A DNA stretch of 64,000 nucleotides from Siphonodentalium dalli. Its lineage: Eukaryota; Mollusca; Scaphopoda; Gadilida; Siphonodentaliidae. Below, piece by piece: positions 23,400-35,014 of this stretch. The notes below the pieces were generated by a model. It saw only the letters and a program-made list of their open reading frames with translations. It was not told the DNA's origin and did no database searches. The position numbers were made by a program, and so were the translations under genes. The first letter of the stretch is position 1; every line of letters begins with the position of its first letter. The DNA lies in the NCBI GenBank assembly GCA_032622095.1, contig CP136068.1, positions 8,595,314 through 8,659,313 on the forward strand, read 5' to 3'.

Positions 23400-24290
23400 G
23401 GATGTAAAACGCGTTGTTTAAAGAGTCCAATATGGGACTATTTCCATAGGAAATAGTTCCATATTGACATTATTTAATCTACTTGTTTTCATCGACACGA
23501 CTTTCCAGATGCACACTTTGTATAATATGTTCACTGCCGCCCGACAGGTATAATTCCAATACGGGCTTATTTAGGAATAAAATCGGTCCAGTGTGAACAT
23601 ATGTGAATAAATACGTCCAATATGAACCTATTTGCACGAAGAAATGGTGTGCATGTACAGTATACACAACATTAGTATATATTCATTTAACATACAATTA
23701 TCCCTGCGTAAATAGGTTCATATTAAACAGATATATTCACCTAAGTTCATATTGGACTTATTTTATACTGAACTAAGCACATAGTGAAATTATATCCGTG
23801 ATTTAGTTTTATGACACGGGCCACGGTGGAAACACATTATAAAGAGCTTTATCTGGTAAGTCTGTTTAGGGTCATATAGAGCATAATTCAGACTCAAATA
23901 ATACTGATATGGGCTTATTTGTGTTTTTGAAATAAATTCAATATGAGCTTATTTATATACATTATATACATTAGTGCAAAGATAGATGTATGTGATGAGG
24001 GTGATATATCAGCCTGTTCTCGTGAAAATTAAAATTATTAAATTATGGACTTATAGTAGGATTTGCTTTGAGGCCACAAAGAACTGAAATGAGAGTCATG
24101 TTAGTGTCATTGTGGACTCATATTGCCGTATAATAAGCGCATTGTGGACTATTATTGCCGTATAATAAGCGCATTGTGGGCTGAACACGAATAAACCGAC
24201 TCACAACTTACTAGATGTATGCTCGTTATCACGTGTTTCCATTGTGGCACACGCCAGTCAACGAAATAACGGGTAAATTCATTACTTAAG
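23400..24290. repeat. Family R fragments with 'ccaatatgggcttattt' motifs
   Basis: Multiple short motifs of the type 'ccaatatgRRcytattt' occur in both orientations (23424, 23560, 23605, 23740, 23900). There are also a 'cacgggccacggtggaaaca' core at about 23815, a 'cagcctgttctcgtg' end at about 24011 and an 'acgccagtcaacgaaataac' core at about 24250. This is probably several overlapping, rearranged copies of family R. Confidence 0.55.
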
Positions 24291-26400
24291 AAAAAAAAAG
24301 TTCAATATTACCTACATGTATATATGTGAATATTCAAACCGAATGCCGAGCCTACTATTTATCTCGCCAAGCCACATATGACACCATATGCGACCCATAA
24401 GCGTCCCGTCGCGTATTTATTATGAATATTTGTGACGAGGCGGTGGTATATATATATAGATGGCGGATAAGCACCTAATATTGAATTAATGTTGGGTCAC
24501 TTCTGACATCATCATCGACCTAATATGTGTGCATCCACCTTCAGTATTTATGGCGTGTACACGTGCCGGGCAAGAAAATAGCAGGTATGCCCCATGTGAA
24601 AATAATACAGGAACATATTCGATGGAGGCAATAAACTGGTGTTATCGGCTGTGGGTGATATATTTATGTTCAACTCGATTGGTGGTCCTCGGTATCCGTT
24701 AAATAATCTATATAAGGGACACGCTGGTAACAGTTCACGCACTCGAGTTATGATCCATCAATATTATCGCCTGTTTCAACAATCGACTTCGTAATTCCAT
24801 TTTGTATTTTTTGACATAACGCTGAACTATTATATGGATATGTGTGGGGACCTATATCCTTTGAGGGTTTCCGCTGACTGATGATTTCCAACTGCACCCC
24901 CTCTTGAACCGGTCTAAACTCCCAAGATCACATACAAATTCAATGTTCACACCTCCCAGTCTTTGAATTTCCCATCTGGTCCTCACATGCCTTGAATTTT
25001 GACTGGACACCGGGTAGGGAGGGGCCTAGAAGAAATTCCAAACCAATATTTTGACCAAAGTAGGAAAACATGCAAATGTTGGTCTAAAACCACTAATTCC
25101 ACATACATTAATGGTTGAAAAATCAGACTACCAGAACAATTTCAAACCATTGTTGGTGTGAAATTTCCAACTAATATTGTTTCCAACTGGGGTGAAAACT
25201 TTGACCATAGTTGGCGGGGTATTTCTTGTCCCCACATGCAATCATGTAAGTTCGGTAACGTAATATACACCACAGCCCCATGAACCAAGCAACATTCTCT
25301 AGAAAACTTCGTATGGGGTCTCAATGGGGGTGGGGTCATCCGATTTGCCACAAAGCCATAATAACACTTTTGTCACCCCACATATGCATGTACTATGAAA
25401 TTATAACATTTCCAAATTTACAAATAACGTGACCGCTTTCTCATTATATAGAAGGTCTTTATGCATGAGATCAGCAGCGTTGCTACAGGTCGGTGGGTGC
25501 CTCATCCCACCCGACTTCGGTAATACATGTCAACAGTTGGAAATTTCATAAAGCTATGCATTGCCAAAATGTACAATAGGTTGTTTACCGGACCCAATTC
25601 ACTTGAATCAGCATGACTAATACTGTTCTGATTGAGCTCAATCAACGCCGTCTAAACCGCCGCGTTCTCATGGGCGTAATCTTTGCAGCAAGAAATATCA
25701 GTGTGCAATTGTACCTGATATTTTCTTGCAGATATGTTCTTGCAGCTACATGTGAACGCACCATTATTGAAGCTGATTGGCTAATCTCAAGAACTGACAT
25801 AATACAATCTATATACATTTACGATGAATAGAGTTTCATCGAAGACAATAATAATCTATGTTTTCAAAATTGCGCACATAAGGTAGATAAGTGGTCTTTA
25901 GTTTTACTATATCTGGAAAAGACTTAAACGGAACGCTTTATTTTTCCATGTGCAAAATCGTTTAATTTAAAAATGAGTAAATACATATGTGTCGAGAGCT
26001 TAATGAACACTTCTAAACCAAAGGTATTACTGTTGTGTCCGCATATATTATTCTACCCTTAATTTGTGACGTCTCAGAAAAGAATTAATCAGAGCATCAA
26101 CAATTAAGAGTGAGTCTTTAAACTACTTCATGTGAGAGTACACGAACAAAAGCGAAAACCGCGGTTAGCGGTTGTTGTCAAACACATTTACCGAGACATG
26201 AGAGTATTGTTGACGATATCCACACGATAAAACACGGCTCATATTATGCACCGGCTTAACTGTCAGATATCATTCTTGGTTTGTGTTATTGATGAACACT
26301 GTTATAACATGCATGTTAAGAATGAATTTAAAATAAAATATATTATACACCAAACAGCATCCTTAACAATGTGCAACACAACTATTAATGTGGAAGTTGG
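24291..26400. other. No gene supported; one short hairpin
   Basis: Short ORFs (24548-24742, 25142-25351, 25613-25831) lack motifs. At 25689-25733 GCAAGAAATATCAG and its inverse CTGATATTTTCTTGC flank a 13-nt loop, a small hairpin of unknown meaning. A run of 15 C lies at 26463-26477. Confidence 0.35.
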
Positions 26401-26889
26401 AGCAAACGTTCTCTAGGTTATAATACATCAAATACAAATACAAATACAAATCTCCCCTGGGACCCCCCCCCCCCCCCAAGCTAGGATCAGCATAAAACAA
26501 TTATGGCAGCTGAATGGTCAATGACACATGGATGAAAAGTACACGAAAAAATGCACAAACGTGTTTCCCGACGAAAAACATCAACTATAGCCACATGGTA
26601 AACGGTTACGGCTGTCAAATTGGCAAATAATTTATGGGAGGGGTTGGTGTTTTTTTCGATGTCATTTTTTTCTCCATTTTAAGGGTAGTGTGACGTTTGT
26701 CAAAACTGCAGTGTGACGCAGCACGTTTACAAGTACTTTTGGGCACATGTTCGTGCGTCTAAAAGGACGTTCTTCAATGTTTGATACTCGTGCAGGGTCA
26801 AAGCTTTCCTGCGAATACAGGCCAGCTGGATTTATTAACACTGAGGCCTATGCAAATCAGTTGGTGTGTTGTAACCTCTAACAGCCATA

Positions 26890-27225
26890 TGCATGGGAGT
26901 CCGTTAATATGTGATACCGCTTTACGTACATAATATGGTGAAAGTAATACTGTATGCTGGTCACATCTTTCAAATAGCTAATTGGATAATTTAAAATAGC
27001 TAATTGGATCATTCGTGGGTGCTAGTTGAAGGAATGTTGTACGACTATATTATGATTTGCATGTGACTGCTAAAGTTGAACTTATTATCAAGACATTTCC
27101 TACGGGAACTACTCGTCAATGAGTATTTAGTATAGAGAGCGTTAATATAGTTGCTGTACAACTGCAATGCGTGACAATTTAAAGTTGGTCAATTAATTGG
27201 TCATTATATTAGAACACACTACAAT
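26890..27225. repeat. Tandem duplication, unit 1 (unoccupied site)
   Basis: This unit runs from about 'cgttaatatgtgataccgct' to 'gtcattatattaga'. Its counterpart lies at 27252-27365 plus 27766-27965. At 'ctagttgaagg' (about 27023-27033) it has no insertion, whereas unit 2 holds a MITE at the same point. Confidence 0.75.
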
Positions 27226-27518
27226 ACATGTATTATTATTTACATTGGTAATTACTGCTAATACGTGATACCGCTTTACATACTTAATATGGTGACAATA
27301 ATAGTCATATATGCTGGCCGCATGTTTCAGATAGCTATTCACATTGGGACATTCGTGAATCCTAGTTAACCCTTTACCCAACAAACCGGCCAAAACCGGC
27401 CAAATAAAGCTTCAACAGCCTAAAATATCTCCGGTCTGTCTCAATAGAACCATGCAAATATGGATATCATTGGAACCGGCTCCTTGACCACATTGTGATA
27501 GTTACAGTTATGCCCTGT

Positions 27519-27587
27519 GCCAATGCATTCTCTTATATATGCGAGTCGACCATAGGTCGCCTCGCATATATAAGAGAATGTATTGGC
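27519..27587. repeat. 69-bp palindrome P1
   Basis: Starts GCCAATGCATTCTCTTATAT and ends with its inverse. It is nearly self-complementary around the centre CGACCATAGGTCG and can extrude as a cruciform or fold as an RNA hairpin. Confidence 0.9.
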
Positions 27588-27666
27588 CTAAAAAAAATCT
27601 TTTTTTAACACTTTTTACTATTTTTTCTTACATTCTTTAACAATTTTATAATTTTTAATGTGTTAA

Positions 27667-27735
27667 GCCAATGCATTCTCTTATATATGCGAGGCGACCT
27701 ATGGTCGACTCGCATATATAAGAGAATGCATTGGC
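27667..27735. repeat. 69-bp palindrome P2
   Basis: Centre CGACCTATGGTCG. It is the reverse complement of P1 apart from one base, so P1 and P2 are also arms of a larger foldback. Confidence 0.9.
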
Positions 27736-28152
27736 ACAGTGCCCTTCTGTTGGTTAAAGGGTTAAAGGATTGATGTATGACTATACTATGATCAGTATAC
27801 GACTTCTAAATTTGAACTTATTACAAGGACATTTCCTACGGGAACTACTCGCCAATGAGTATTTAGTATAGAGAGGGTTAATATCGTTGATGTAAAGCTG
27901 CTATGCGCGACAAGTTAAAGTTGGTAAATTAAGCTATTGCCCTTCAATGTCATTATATTAGATACAATTTGATCGCACATATAGAGCGAGGTGACACGTC
28001 ATGCACCATAAAGACCAGGGCGTTATAATTGCATCGTCATTTCTTAATGTGAATTAATGCGTATCATTATTAACAATCAGTTTGTTGCTCAAGTTACAAT
28101 AAAATGACATGAATCATTAGTACATCTCGCGAATTTATATACCATCGCTTAA

Positions 28153-28561
28153 CCCTTTCAGTGCCAGGGGCCGATCTCATCGACCCTAATTTACGGTCTG
28201 TAAAATCGGCCCTAATAATTGTTTTATATTTTTTTGGATTGAATTGTTTTTGGGTATGCTTAAGCATGCTATAGCGAATTTAAAAACAAACTGGATAAAA
28301 CCTTAGGGGCATGTTATAACTGAAAACTATCACCAAGTATTCATAGTAATAATGTTGATGCCCATGAAAAACGTAAGATTCCCTGGCACTAAACCTACAA
28401 AATAAGTCTGTTAAAAAATAATAACAAATGATGAAAAATTGTTAGGCCAATGCATTCTCTTATATATGCGAGGCGACCTATTGTCGACTCGCATATATTA
28501 TATAATGCATTGGCACATGGTATAGGGGTTGATACAAAAATCGGGCATGGCACTGAAATGG
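28153..28561. mobile_element. piggyBac-like MITE, second family member
   Basis: TTAA at 28149-28152 and 28562-28565. The ends are CCCTTTCAGTGCCAGGGGCC and, inverted, CCATTTCAGTGCCATGCCCG, about 20 bp of TIR. It is 409 bp with no ORF. Near its right end sits palindrome P3 (28446-28514), preceded by 'attgtta', as in the element at 34.2 kb. Confidence 0.85.
28446..28514. repeat. 69-bp palindrome P3
   Basis: Same family and length as P1 and P2, with small changes in the right arm (…atattatataatgcattggc). Confidence 0.85.
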
Positions 28562-28755
28562 TTAAATTACATACCCTAATTCGAATTCAAAATATACCGT
28601 GCAACAATACGATTTAAGGTGGCGCTGAACTGCTGTGGTCAAATGTTCCACTCTCATAGCATTATGGGTTCCTGTCAGCTGGATATTTGAATGTCTTGAT
28701 GCCAGTGGTTGATTTGATTTCAAATTTGAATCCATTGGCACACCCTGCAGTCCGC

Positions 28756-28779
28756 ATATATATATATATATATATATAA
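28756..28779. repeat. (TA)n microsatellite
   Basis: About 12 TA units. A run of 12 G lies at 28903-28914, next to a 'gcagccatctt' motif. Confidence 0.85.
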
Positions 28780-29284
28780 GAAATATTTCGTAAATTTACA
28801 GGCATGATTAGGATGATATCTAGATGAGAGCTATCGAATTAGAACGATTTTCAATTAAAGACATGGACGCCGGCAGCCATCTTTTATTTTACTATTTGCA
28901 CAGGGGGGGGGGGGCTGGACATAAATCGCTAACCCGAGGCCTCATTTACCCACCGCCCCTACTTGCACAAACTATATTTGTTTCCTCATAAACATTTGGG
29001 ACCCACCCCATCTATCCCACATGTGACATTTTTTAAACCTTTTTTTTTAAACTAATTTTGATATTATGAATAGAATACCAAACGTATTCCTTGTTCACTC
29101 TTGTTTCCAAGTATGTTCCACTATCTATTTTGCAAGTCGCTAAATATATGTGCTATCATACGGTCCTACCATACCATTTAGTCTGAACCATTATCATTGA
29201 CTATTGATCAAAATAAATGACGCGAAACAATTATATCCAAATATGCTTCATTAATATTAGTATAGGCACCTTATTCTGATGAAA

Positions 29285-30170
29285 ACGTATGCATGGAGTG
29301 GCTGTCTGGTCATTGAAGTGGTGTATGGGTATAACGAGAGTAGCTACATTGTCCATATGTGTGTTGTTTATGTATATATGGAGTAACTGGTCATCGGTGG
29401 GATGTACAGGTGTACATTGGATGGCTGTACTGTCACGGGTGGGTGTATAGATGTACATGTTTTGGATGTATGGTAATTGATGGGGTGTATACGTATACAG
29501 CAGCGAGTGGCTGCATTACCATGGTTGAGCTCTATAAGTCTGCAAGTGTGGATTGTACGAATGACCTTGTGTACGGGGTATTGATATATATATATATATA
29601 AGGGTCATTGGTACACCTGGAGTGACACTATGGTCATGCTAGAGGTGAATATGTATATATTGGGTGGCTATATGACCATGGTGTGGCCAATATGTATACA
29701 TATATATGTGACACATAAGACAAAACTAATGGCCTTGTGAATTGGTATGATTGTATGATCACGCGTGTGGTTTATGAGTATACATAGAGTGGCTTAATTG
29801 TCATGGTTTAGGTGCATACACAAGTCTGGATTGTATTAATGGTCGTGTACTCGGTGCATTGGTATATCTAGAAGTGCTGTAATGACACTTTTTTTGTGAG
29901 GTCACTATGTATACTATATATATATACCTGGAGTGACTCTATGGGTTGGGTGTATATATATATATATTGAGTGGCTATATTGCCATGGGTGTCGCAAACA
30001 GCTATGCATGGAGTGACTGTCTGACCACTGTTGAGGCGAATATGTATACCAGAACTTGTCCAGAAGTGAAGTATGATCATGAATGTGGCGAATAGGTATA
30101 CCTGTAGTGACTATATGGTCATGGGTGTGATGTATATGTATACCTTGGGTGGCTATATGGCACATTTTGT
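29285..30170. repeat. Decayed minisatellite, ~40-50-bp unit
   Basis: About 18-20 degenerate units of the form 'ggagtggctatatggtcatgggtgtg.tgtatatgtatac' fill the interval. Unit length varies. The short ORFs on both strands (29231-29458, 29359-29601, 29868-30165) are products of the repeat. Confidence 0.65.
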
Positions 30171-30289
30171 TGCACCAAATGTCAGTTAATTAATATTATA
30201 GATACAAAATAAAGTCACAATACTCAATCAGTTACAAACAGCAGAAACTGATCTTAAAGATATTAGTAAAAAAAAGTAAAAAGTGTACA

Positions 30290-30475
30290 ACTCCGGCCGC
30301 CACTTGGCAGCCATCTTGGGCGGGGAGTTTCAGTTTCGAAATAAAAAGGTGATTTTATGTTTTAGCTTCACAAAAATGTATACATGTCTATACATGACAA
30401 TATTTTCTTACCGTAATTGCAGTAAACTGACTTAAAGGAAAATGGCAGCCATCTTGAACGCCATCTTAAATTAGA
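30290..30475. repeat. 'ggcagccatcttg' repeat fragments
   Basis: 'ggccgccacttggcagccat' near 30294, 'atggcagccatcttgaac' near 30442 and a further 'gccatctt' near 30461 belong to the same motif family as at 28.87, 34.6 and 54.4-54.9 kb. Confidence 0.5.
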
Positions 30476-30594
30476 AACAAATGTTCAAAGTGGATTTTAG
30501 CGGATTTTGGATATGTTATAGAGGATATCTTCCTCTTCAAACTGGTATAATAACCAACTTAGTCCACATTTGTTCTAGGTTGACACTAATATTT

Positions 30595-30800
30595 GAGTTG
30601 ATCGACCAGACTAAATGTGTTTTCACTGCGGCCCGCGCCACTCAACGAAATAATGGGTATAAGTCCTATATGAGCTTAATTCAGAATCAATTCAGTTTCA
30701 TATGAAACCATGCGAATAATTAGGTCCTATACGAACTTATTTTCACGAGGATATTACCGAGAAAAATATCAATGTTGTCGAGGGATATCACGCGAGAAAA
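30595..30800 (-). repeat. Dispersed repeat family R, partial copy
   Basis: 'tgtgttttcactgcggcccg', then 'cgccactcaacgaaataatggg', then 'tataagtcctatatgagctta'. Same core and order as the copy at 59.16 kb. Confidence 0.65.
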
Positions 30801-31425
30801 TACGAGTTCTTATCGTAGCAGGGCCCACTTGATCTCACCATAAGTGTGCTTATATGTGTGTAATCTGTTTGCATTTCTTGTGTCAGTATATATTTGCCTC
30901 TTTTAGAGTATGAAAATTTCACTGAAACTTCAGTGTTGTAATCAACTTCAATTCAGATGGCCAATAACCATGCCGTTAGCTATAGATATGAAAAGAATAC
31001 ATTTCAAGATTCCTTCCAACAGCCATATTTGTCATCTAACATAAAATACACTCACACACTGTATAGCTCCGGTCTAGATGTTGAATCCATTGTGCTTTTT
31101 CATAATGATTCGTTAACATATTCGGATATTCGCGCGATAGTGTGTTCAGATATATTCAAAGATATCAAAAGGACAAGATGGCGACTTGAGACCAGTGTTG
31201 AGACCAGTGTTGAGACCATATGTTTTCAACAAAATTCGGAAAGGTTTAACAGTAAAATATGCTGATGTGCACACAGCTATAGTGATGAATATATCAACAC
31301 CCAACATGACTGTATAGGTGGCGGTTCGATCGGCGGGTGTTATTTTCGGCATTTTGCGTACATTCATAGCGAATACCTCAGCAGAGTATTCGTTAATATA
31401 TTCACTTCCGCTACAGCTAGCGACT
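30801..31425. other. No gene supported
   Basis: A 102-codon ORF (30957-31265) has no motif. It includes a 12-bp triplicate 'gagaccagtgtt' near 31188-31215. Confidence 0.35.
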
Positions 31426-31429
31426 TGCC

Positions 31430-31653
31430 CTATCGCAATCGGACACCTCGGTACGTCCCGTCGATTCCGTTAAATGTCTGGAATAGGTTTGGTTTACGGG
31501 TTAGAAGTGCCGTTTCCACTGAAGCTATCGAACTGGGTGTTGGAACTTTGTTACATAGAGGTCTATTCTGCAAGACCATCTCGCTCGGACCACTGGGGGA
31601 GAGGCGGTCAGGTGCGGACGGGTGCGATCGGGTGCAGTCGACGTTTAGTAGGA
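31430..31653. mobile_element. MITE of the CCTACTAAA family, degenerate copy
   Basis: Reverse-complement relative of 58261-58544. Shared stretches include 'ttggaactttgktacata', 'gtctattctgcac/a', 'gaccatctcgMtcggacc' and 'gggtgcgatcgggtgc'. The right end 'gtttagtagg' matches the TIR and the left end is eroded. Confidence 0.6.
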
Positions 31654-31679
31654 CTATTAGTACTATAGAATAATAGTAA

Positions 31680-32990
31680 GCTGCAGTTGGACGATTTATA
31701 CATGGCTTCTTTCGGCCCTAATATGTTAGACATATGTTAGAAATTAGTTACACACCCCACAGATAAATACATGCACAAACCAGAACTTTATTAATAAATA
31801 TAGACAAGTGTGGAAAGCTCGTCTGTGAGATCGACGAGGCATAGCCAACCCGTGAGTCTAATAATACCCAGTCATTCGGATGGCGACTCGTCAGAATTTC
31901 GAATTCGGTGATGTTGGCAATTCAAAGCGATTAACGTCCAAAAAATCATAAACAATTTCAGATTTTCAGTGTGATGCTCAAGTGAGATAATAATTTAATG
32001 TTCCCATCTGTTCCTTGTTCCCTGAAATATGACTTGAAATGAATGATGGTAGTGGGTGTCCGATTAACACTGAATTAGCCCGCTGTTGATAATTGAATAA
32101 AATATTTGTAAAGTAAGGGTGCATGAGTACATGCATTTACGGGTGGATTTTAATAATCATAAAGCTATCGGTTCGTAGCAGTTGAAAGATTGGTGCCATT
32201 TTGATTCATATTGAACAAAATTTTCCGAAAAAAAAACCAATGCTTGACCTATTTAACGGGAAGCTGTACCCTACATCCATATGTATAAAAGGAGTATAGT
32301 ATACAAGGAGTATAAAATGAGATGATCTCACAAATGGCCTGATTTAGTGCACATTACCCTTTTAAGTGTTTCAGCTTGCCAGTTAATCCAATGAATTATA
32401 TAGTTGAATTGGTCAGTGATACATCCATGTTCCCCTGCGTTATCAGGTCAGACACATCCTGAATTTCACTATTATAGTAGTATATGACCATTACTGTTTT
32501 GTAAATTTGATAAAAGAGGGATAATCCAAAATCATATTTCACACAAATTATTCAAAATTAGTGTCGCACTAATTCGGTATCATACATATATTTTGTCCAG
32601 GAGAATGGTTAATCATGACGGCACATGATAAGCAACTCAATTGGCATTCAATTAATTTAAATGTTATTATGATGGAGCGATTGAGTCATCCTGTTATTAC
32701 CATTTAGAAAGGCATATATTAGTAATATTATTGAATAACAAAGCTGGCGCAAAAGATTGCACAACGTATTTTGTCAGACGACTGTTCGCTGCGATATTGT
32801 TAAGAGTGAAATATGGTTGTGCATTGGTAAGCGCAGTCTACTATTCCTGACGCAAATAAAGGAAACATGAATATGTTATGGTCATATACCACTATAATAG
32901 TGAAATTCAGGATGTGCCTGACCTGGTTATTCAAACGTTCGGATCGCGCACCCAAGAGCACAGCCAAATTGTGCTCTAATAGTTATCGAC
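31680..32990. other. No gene supported
   Basis: AT-rich sequence with no convincing ORF. A direct repeat of short words around 'cctgaatttcactattatag' (about 32458) and its inverse 'ctataatagtgaaattcagg' (about 32892) marks a 430-bp inverted-repeat pair of about 20 bp, possibly the ends of a small element. Confidence 0.35.
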
Positions 32991-32997
32991 TTAGAAA

Positions 32998-33739
32998 GAC
33001 GCCATTCCACGCCACCTTAACGTCGGTAATAAGACGCCATTCCACGCCACCTTAATGTCGGTAATAAGACGCCATTCCACGCCACTCTAATGTCGGTAAT
33101 AAGACGCCATTCCACGCCACTTTAATGTCCGTAATAAGACGCCATTCCACGCCACTTTAATGTCCGTAATAAGACGCCATTCCACGCCACTCTAATGTCG
33201 GTAATAAGACGCCATTCCACGCCACTTTAATGTCCGTAATAAGACGCCATTCCACGCCACCTTAATGTCGGTAATAAGACGCCATTCCACGCCACTCTAA
33301 TGTCCGTAATAAGACGCCATTCCACGCCACACTAATGTCCGTAATAAGACGCCATTCCACGCCACTCTAATGTCGGTAATAAGACGCCATTCGACGCCAC
33401 TCTAATGTCCGTAATAAGACGCCATTCCACGCCACTTTAATGTCGGTAATAAGACGCCATTCCACGCCACTCTAATGTCGGTAATAAGACGCCATTCCAC
33501 GCCACTTTAATGTCCGTAATAAGACGCCATTCCACGCCACTTTAATGTCGGTAATAAGACGCCATTCCACGCCACTCTAATGTCCGTAATAAGACGCCAT
33601 TCCACGCCACTCTAATATCGGTAATAAGACGCCATTCCACGCCACCTTAATGTCCGTAATAAGACGCCATTCCACGCCACCTTAATGTCGGTAATAAGAC
33701 GCCATTCCACGCCACCTTAATGTCCGTAATAAGACGCCA
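32998..33739 (+). repeat. 35-bp minisatellite, 21 units in perfect register
   Basis: The unit GACGCCATTCCACGCCAC plus 'ytaatgtcSgtaataa' repeats from 32998. The terminal partial unit begins at 33733, exactly 21 x 35 bp later, with no indel. Variation is confined to a few columns: C/G in 'tgtcSg' and the 'ac[ctA][tc]taa' positions. There are no spacers, so it is not a CRISPR array. Confidence 0.95.
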
Positions 33740-34114
33740 ACCTTGTATCAACCTAGACCTAGACAAAATATATCATTTATTAACCTGGTCTGATGACCTG
33801 GCAAAATCTCCGCATGAATCTTGAGACACGCTTCTTTGTCCAGAGCGGGATATATAACAGCTTTGGTTCGTCGGCAAGGTACGTTCACTGCGAAATATAC
33901 CCATCTGTTCACACGATCTACTATCGTAGAGGCTGTTTATAGATAATATATCATTAAATTGATTTTCTCACAATATAGTTGCAAATGAGCTCGAATGTTG
34001 GCACAGTAATGTGATTTGAGTGACAAATGTGTAGGAAACTAACAAAGCCGGGGATTTGGGTTCCGAAATTGGGGGTAAACGTGGTCGTTCGGCAGGTGCT
34101 TATTAGCATATTCA
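33740..34114. other. No gene supported
   Basis: Unique-looking sequence between the 35-bp array and the TIR element. Only a 64-codon ORF without motifs. Confidence 0.35.
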
Positions 34115-34919
34115 CGCGGGTCACCTGTAATACCCGCTGCGGGCACATATGTGACCCGCCATATCAAATCCAGTTGTAAGTCGGGATTTTTTTTACCCTG
34201 TGTCAATGCATTCTCTTATATATGCGAGTATATAGGTCGCCTCGCATATATAAGAGAATGCATTGGCCTAACAATTTTTTATCATTTTTTTTAAATAAAT
34301 GTTTCTGACAATTTTTAGGACATAAAATAAAAAAATTACATTACCCTGCAGGGAGCCCCACACACATATATAGAAGCATATATAAGTGTTTCGTCTGCTC
34401 ATGTTTGTCTGGGGCTCTGTATGGGTGAAATTATAAAATTGTTAAAGAATACAAGAAAAAATTATTAAAATTGTAAAAAATTGTTAGGCCAATGCATAAT
34501 AGCACCTTAGAATAAGAGAAATAATGTAATTCTAACTGCTAAACTGACTGCAGGCAGTTATCGTGTTGTATTTTGTTGCAAATTTTGAAATCCAAGATGG
34601 CCGCTGGTAGCCATGTTTTTTTGGCCGAATGACCCCAAAATGACTCGTTCCTATTTACATGTAAATGTTAACATCCATGACAAATAGTATGCACATACAA
34701 ACATATACAGCTGTTTACAGTGAATCCACCCACAAATATCTGTTTTAGTGTTAAAAGGGGGGGGGGTGGGTGTCAAAAAATGGTCGGAAAAAACTGCCGA
34801 AAACGGAAAACAAAATTGGACGCGGGGGTGGGTGGGTTCCAACAAGGGTCACAAATCCCACCCCCCCCCCCCCGTCTGTCTGCAGCAGGGATTATAGGAT
34901 GACCCGCGTGATATTGCGG
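34115..34919. mobile_element. TIR element with CAC ends and 5-bp duplication
   Basis: The left end is CACGCGGGTCACCTGTAATA and the right end, inverted, is CACGCGGGTCATCCTATAAT, with ATATT immediately outside each end. A CAC start and a 5-bp target duplication are shared by Transib/RAG-type elements, but the termini are too short for assignment. The interior holds palindrome P4 (34202-34267), a half-palindrome at about 34487, a 'gagcccca...tggggctc' stem, a 'ccaagatggccgctgg' motif, and G10 and C13 runs. There is no transposase. Confidence 0.6.
34202..34267. repeat. 69-bp-family palindrome P4 (66 bp)
   Basis: Same arms as P1-P3, with the centre shortened by three bases. The flanks 'ccctgtgtcaatg' and 'ggcctaacaatttttt' match the flanks of P1-P3, so more than the palindrome itself is shared. 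Confidence 0.85.
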
Positions 34920-35014
34920 AGTACCAAATGACTCCTACATGAACTGCGGGAATGACCGGGAATGAGTTGAATAGAGTTCAAACATATAAACAAATTGGCA
35001 AAAACTTAACATGA

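Larger units (their letters stand above)
27370..27761. mobile_element. piggyBac-like MITE with two internal palindromes
   Basis: TTAA flanks both ends (27366-27369, 27762-27765). The ends are CCCTTTACCCAACA and, inverted, CCCTTTAACCAACA, the CCC-start TIR and TTAA target that define piggyBac-type insertions. The duplicated neighbour supplies an empty site. Inside are two 69-bp palindromes (27519-27587 and 27667-27735), one being the reverse complement of the other with a single mismatch, separated by an AT-rich loop. No transposase, so it is non-autonomous. Confidence 0.85.
27252..27965. repeat. Tandem duplication, unit 2 (split by MITE)
   Basis: Matches unit 1 before 27366 ('acgtgataccgctttacat') and after 27765 ('ggacatttcctacgggaact', 'gagtatttagtatagagagg'). 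The 392-bp insertion between the halves is the piggyBac-like MITE. Confidence 0.75.

Noticed and set aside
32998-33739. CRISPR-like array
   Set aside because: The units are contiguous with no unique spacers, and the surrounding DNA is eukaryotic.
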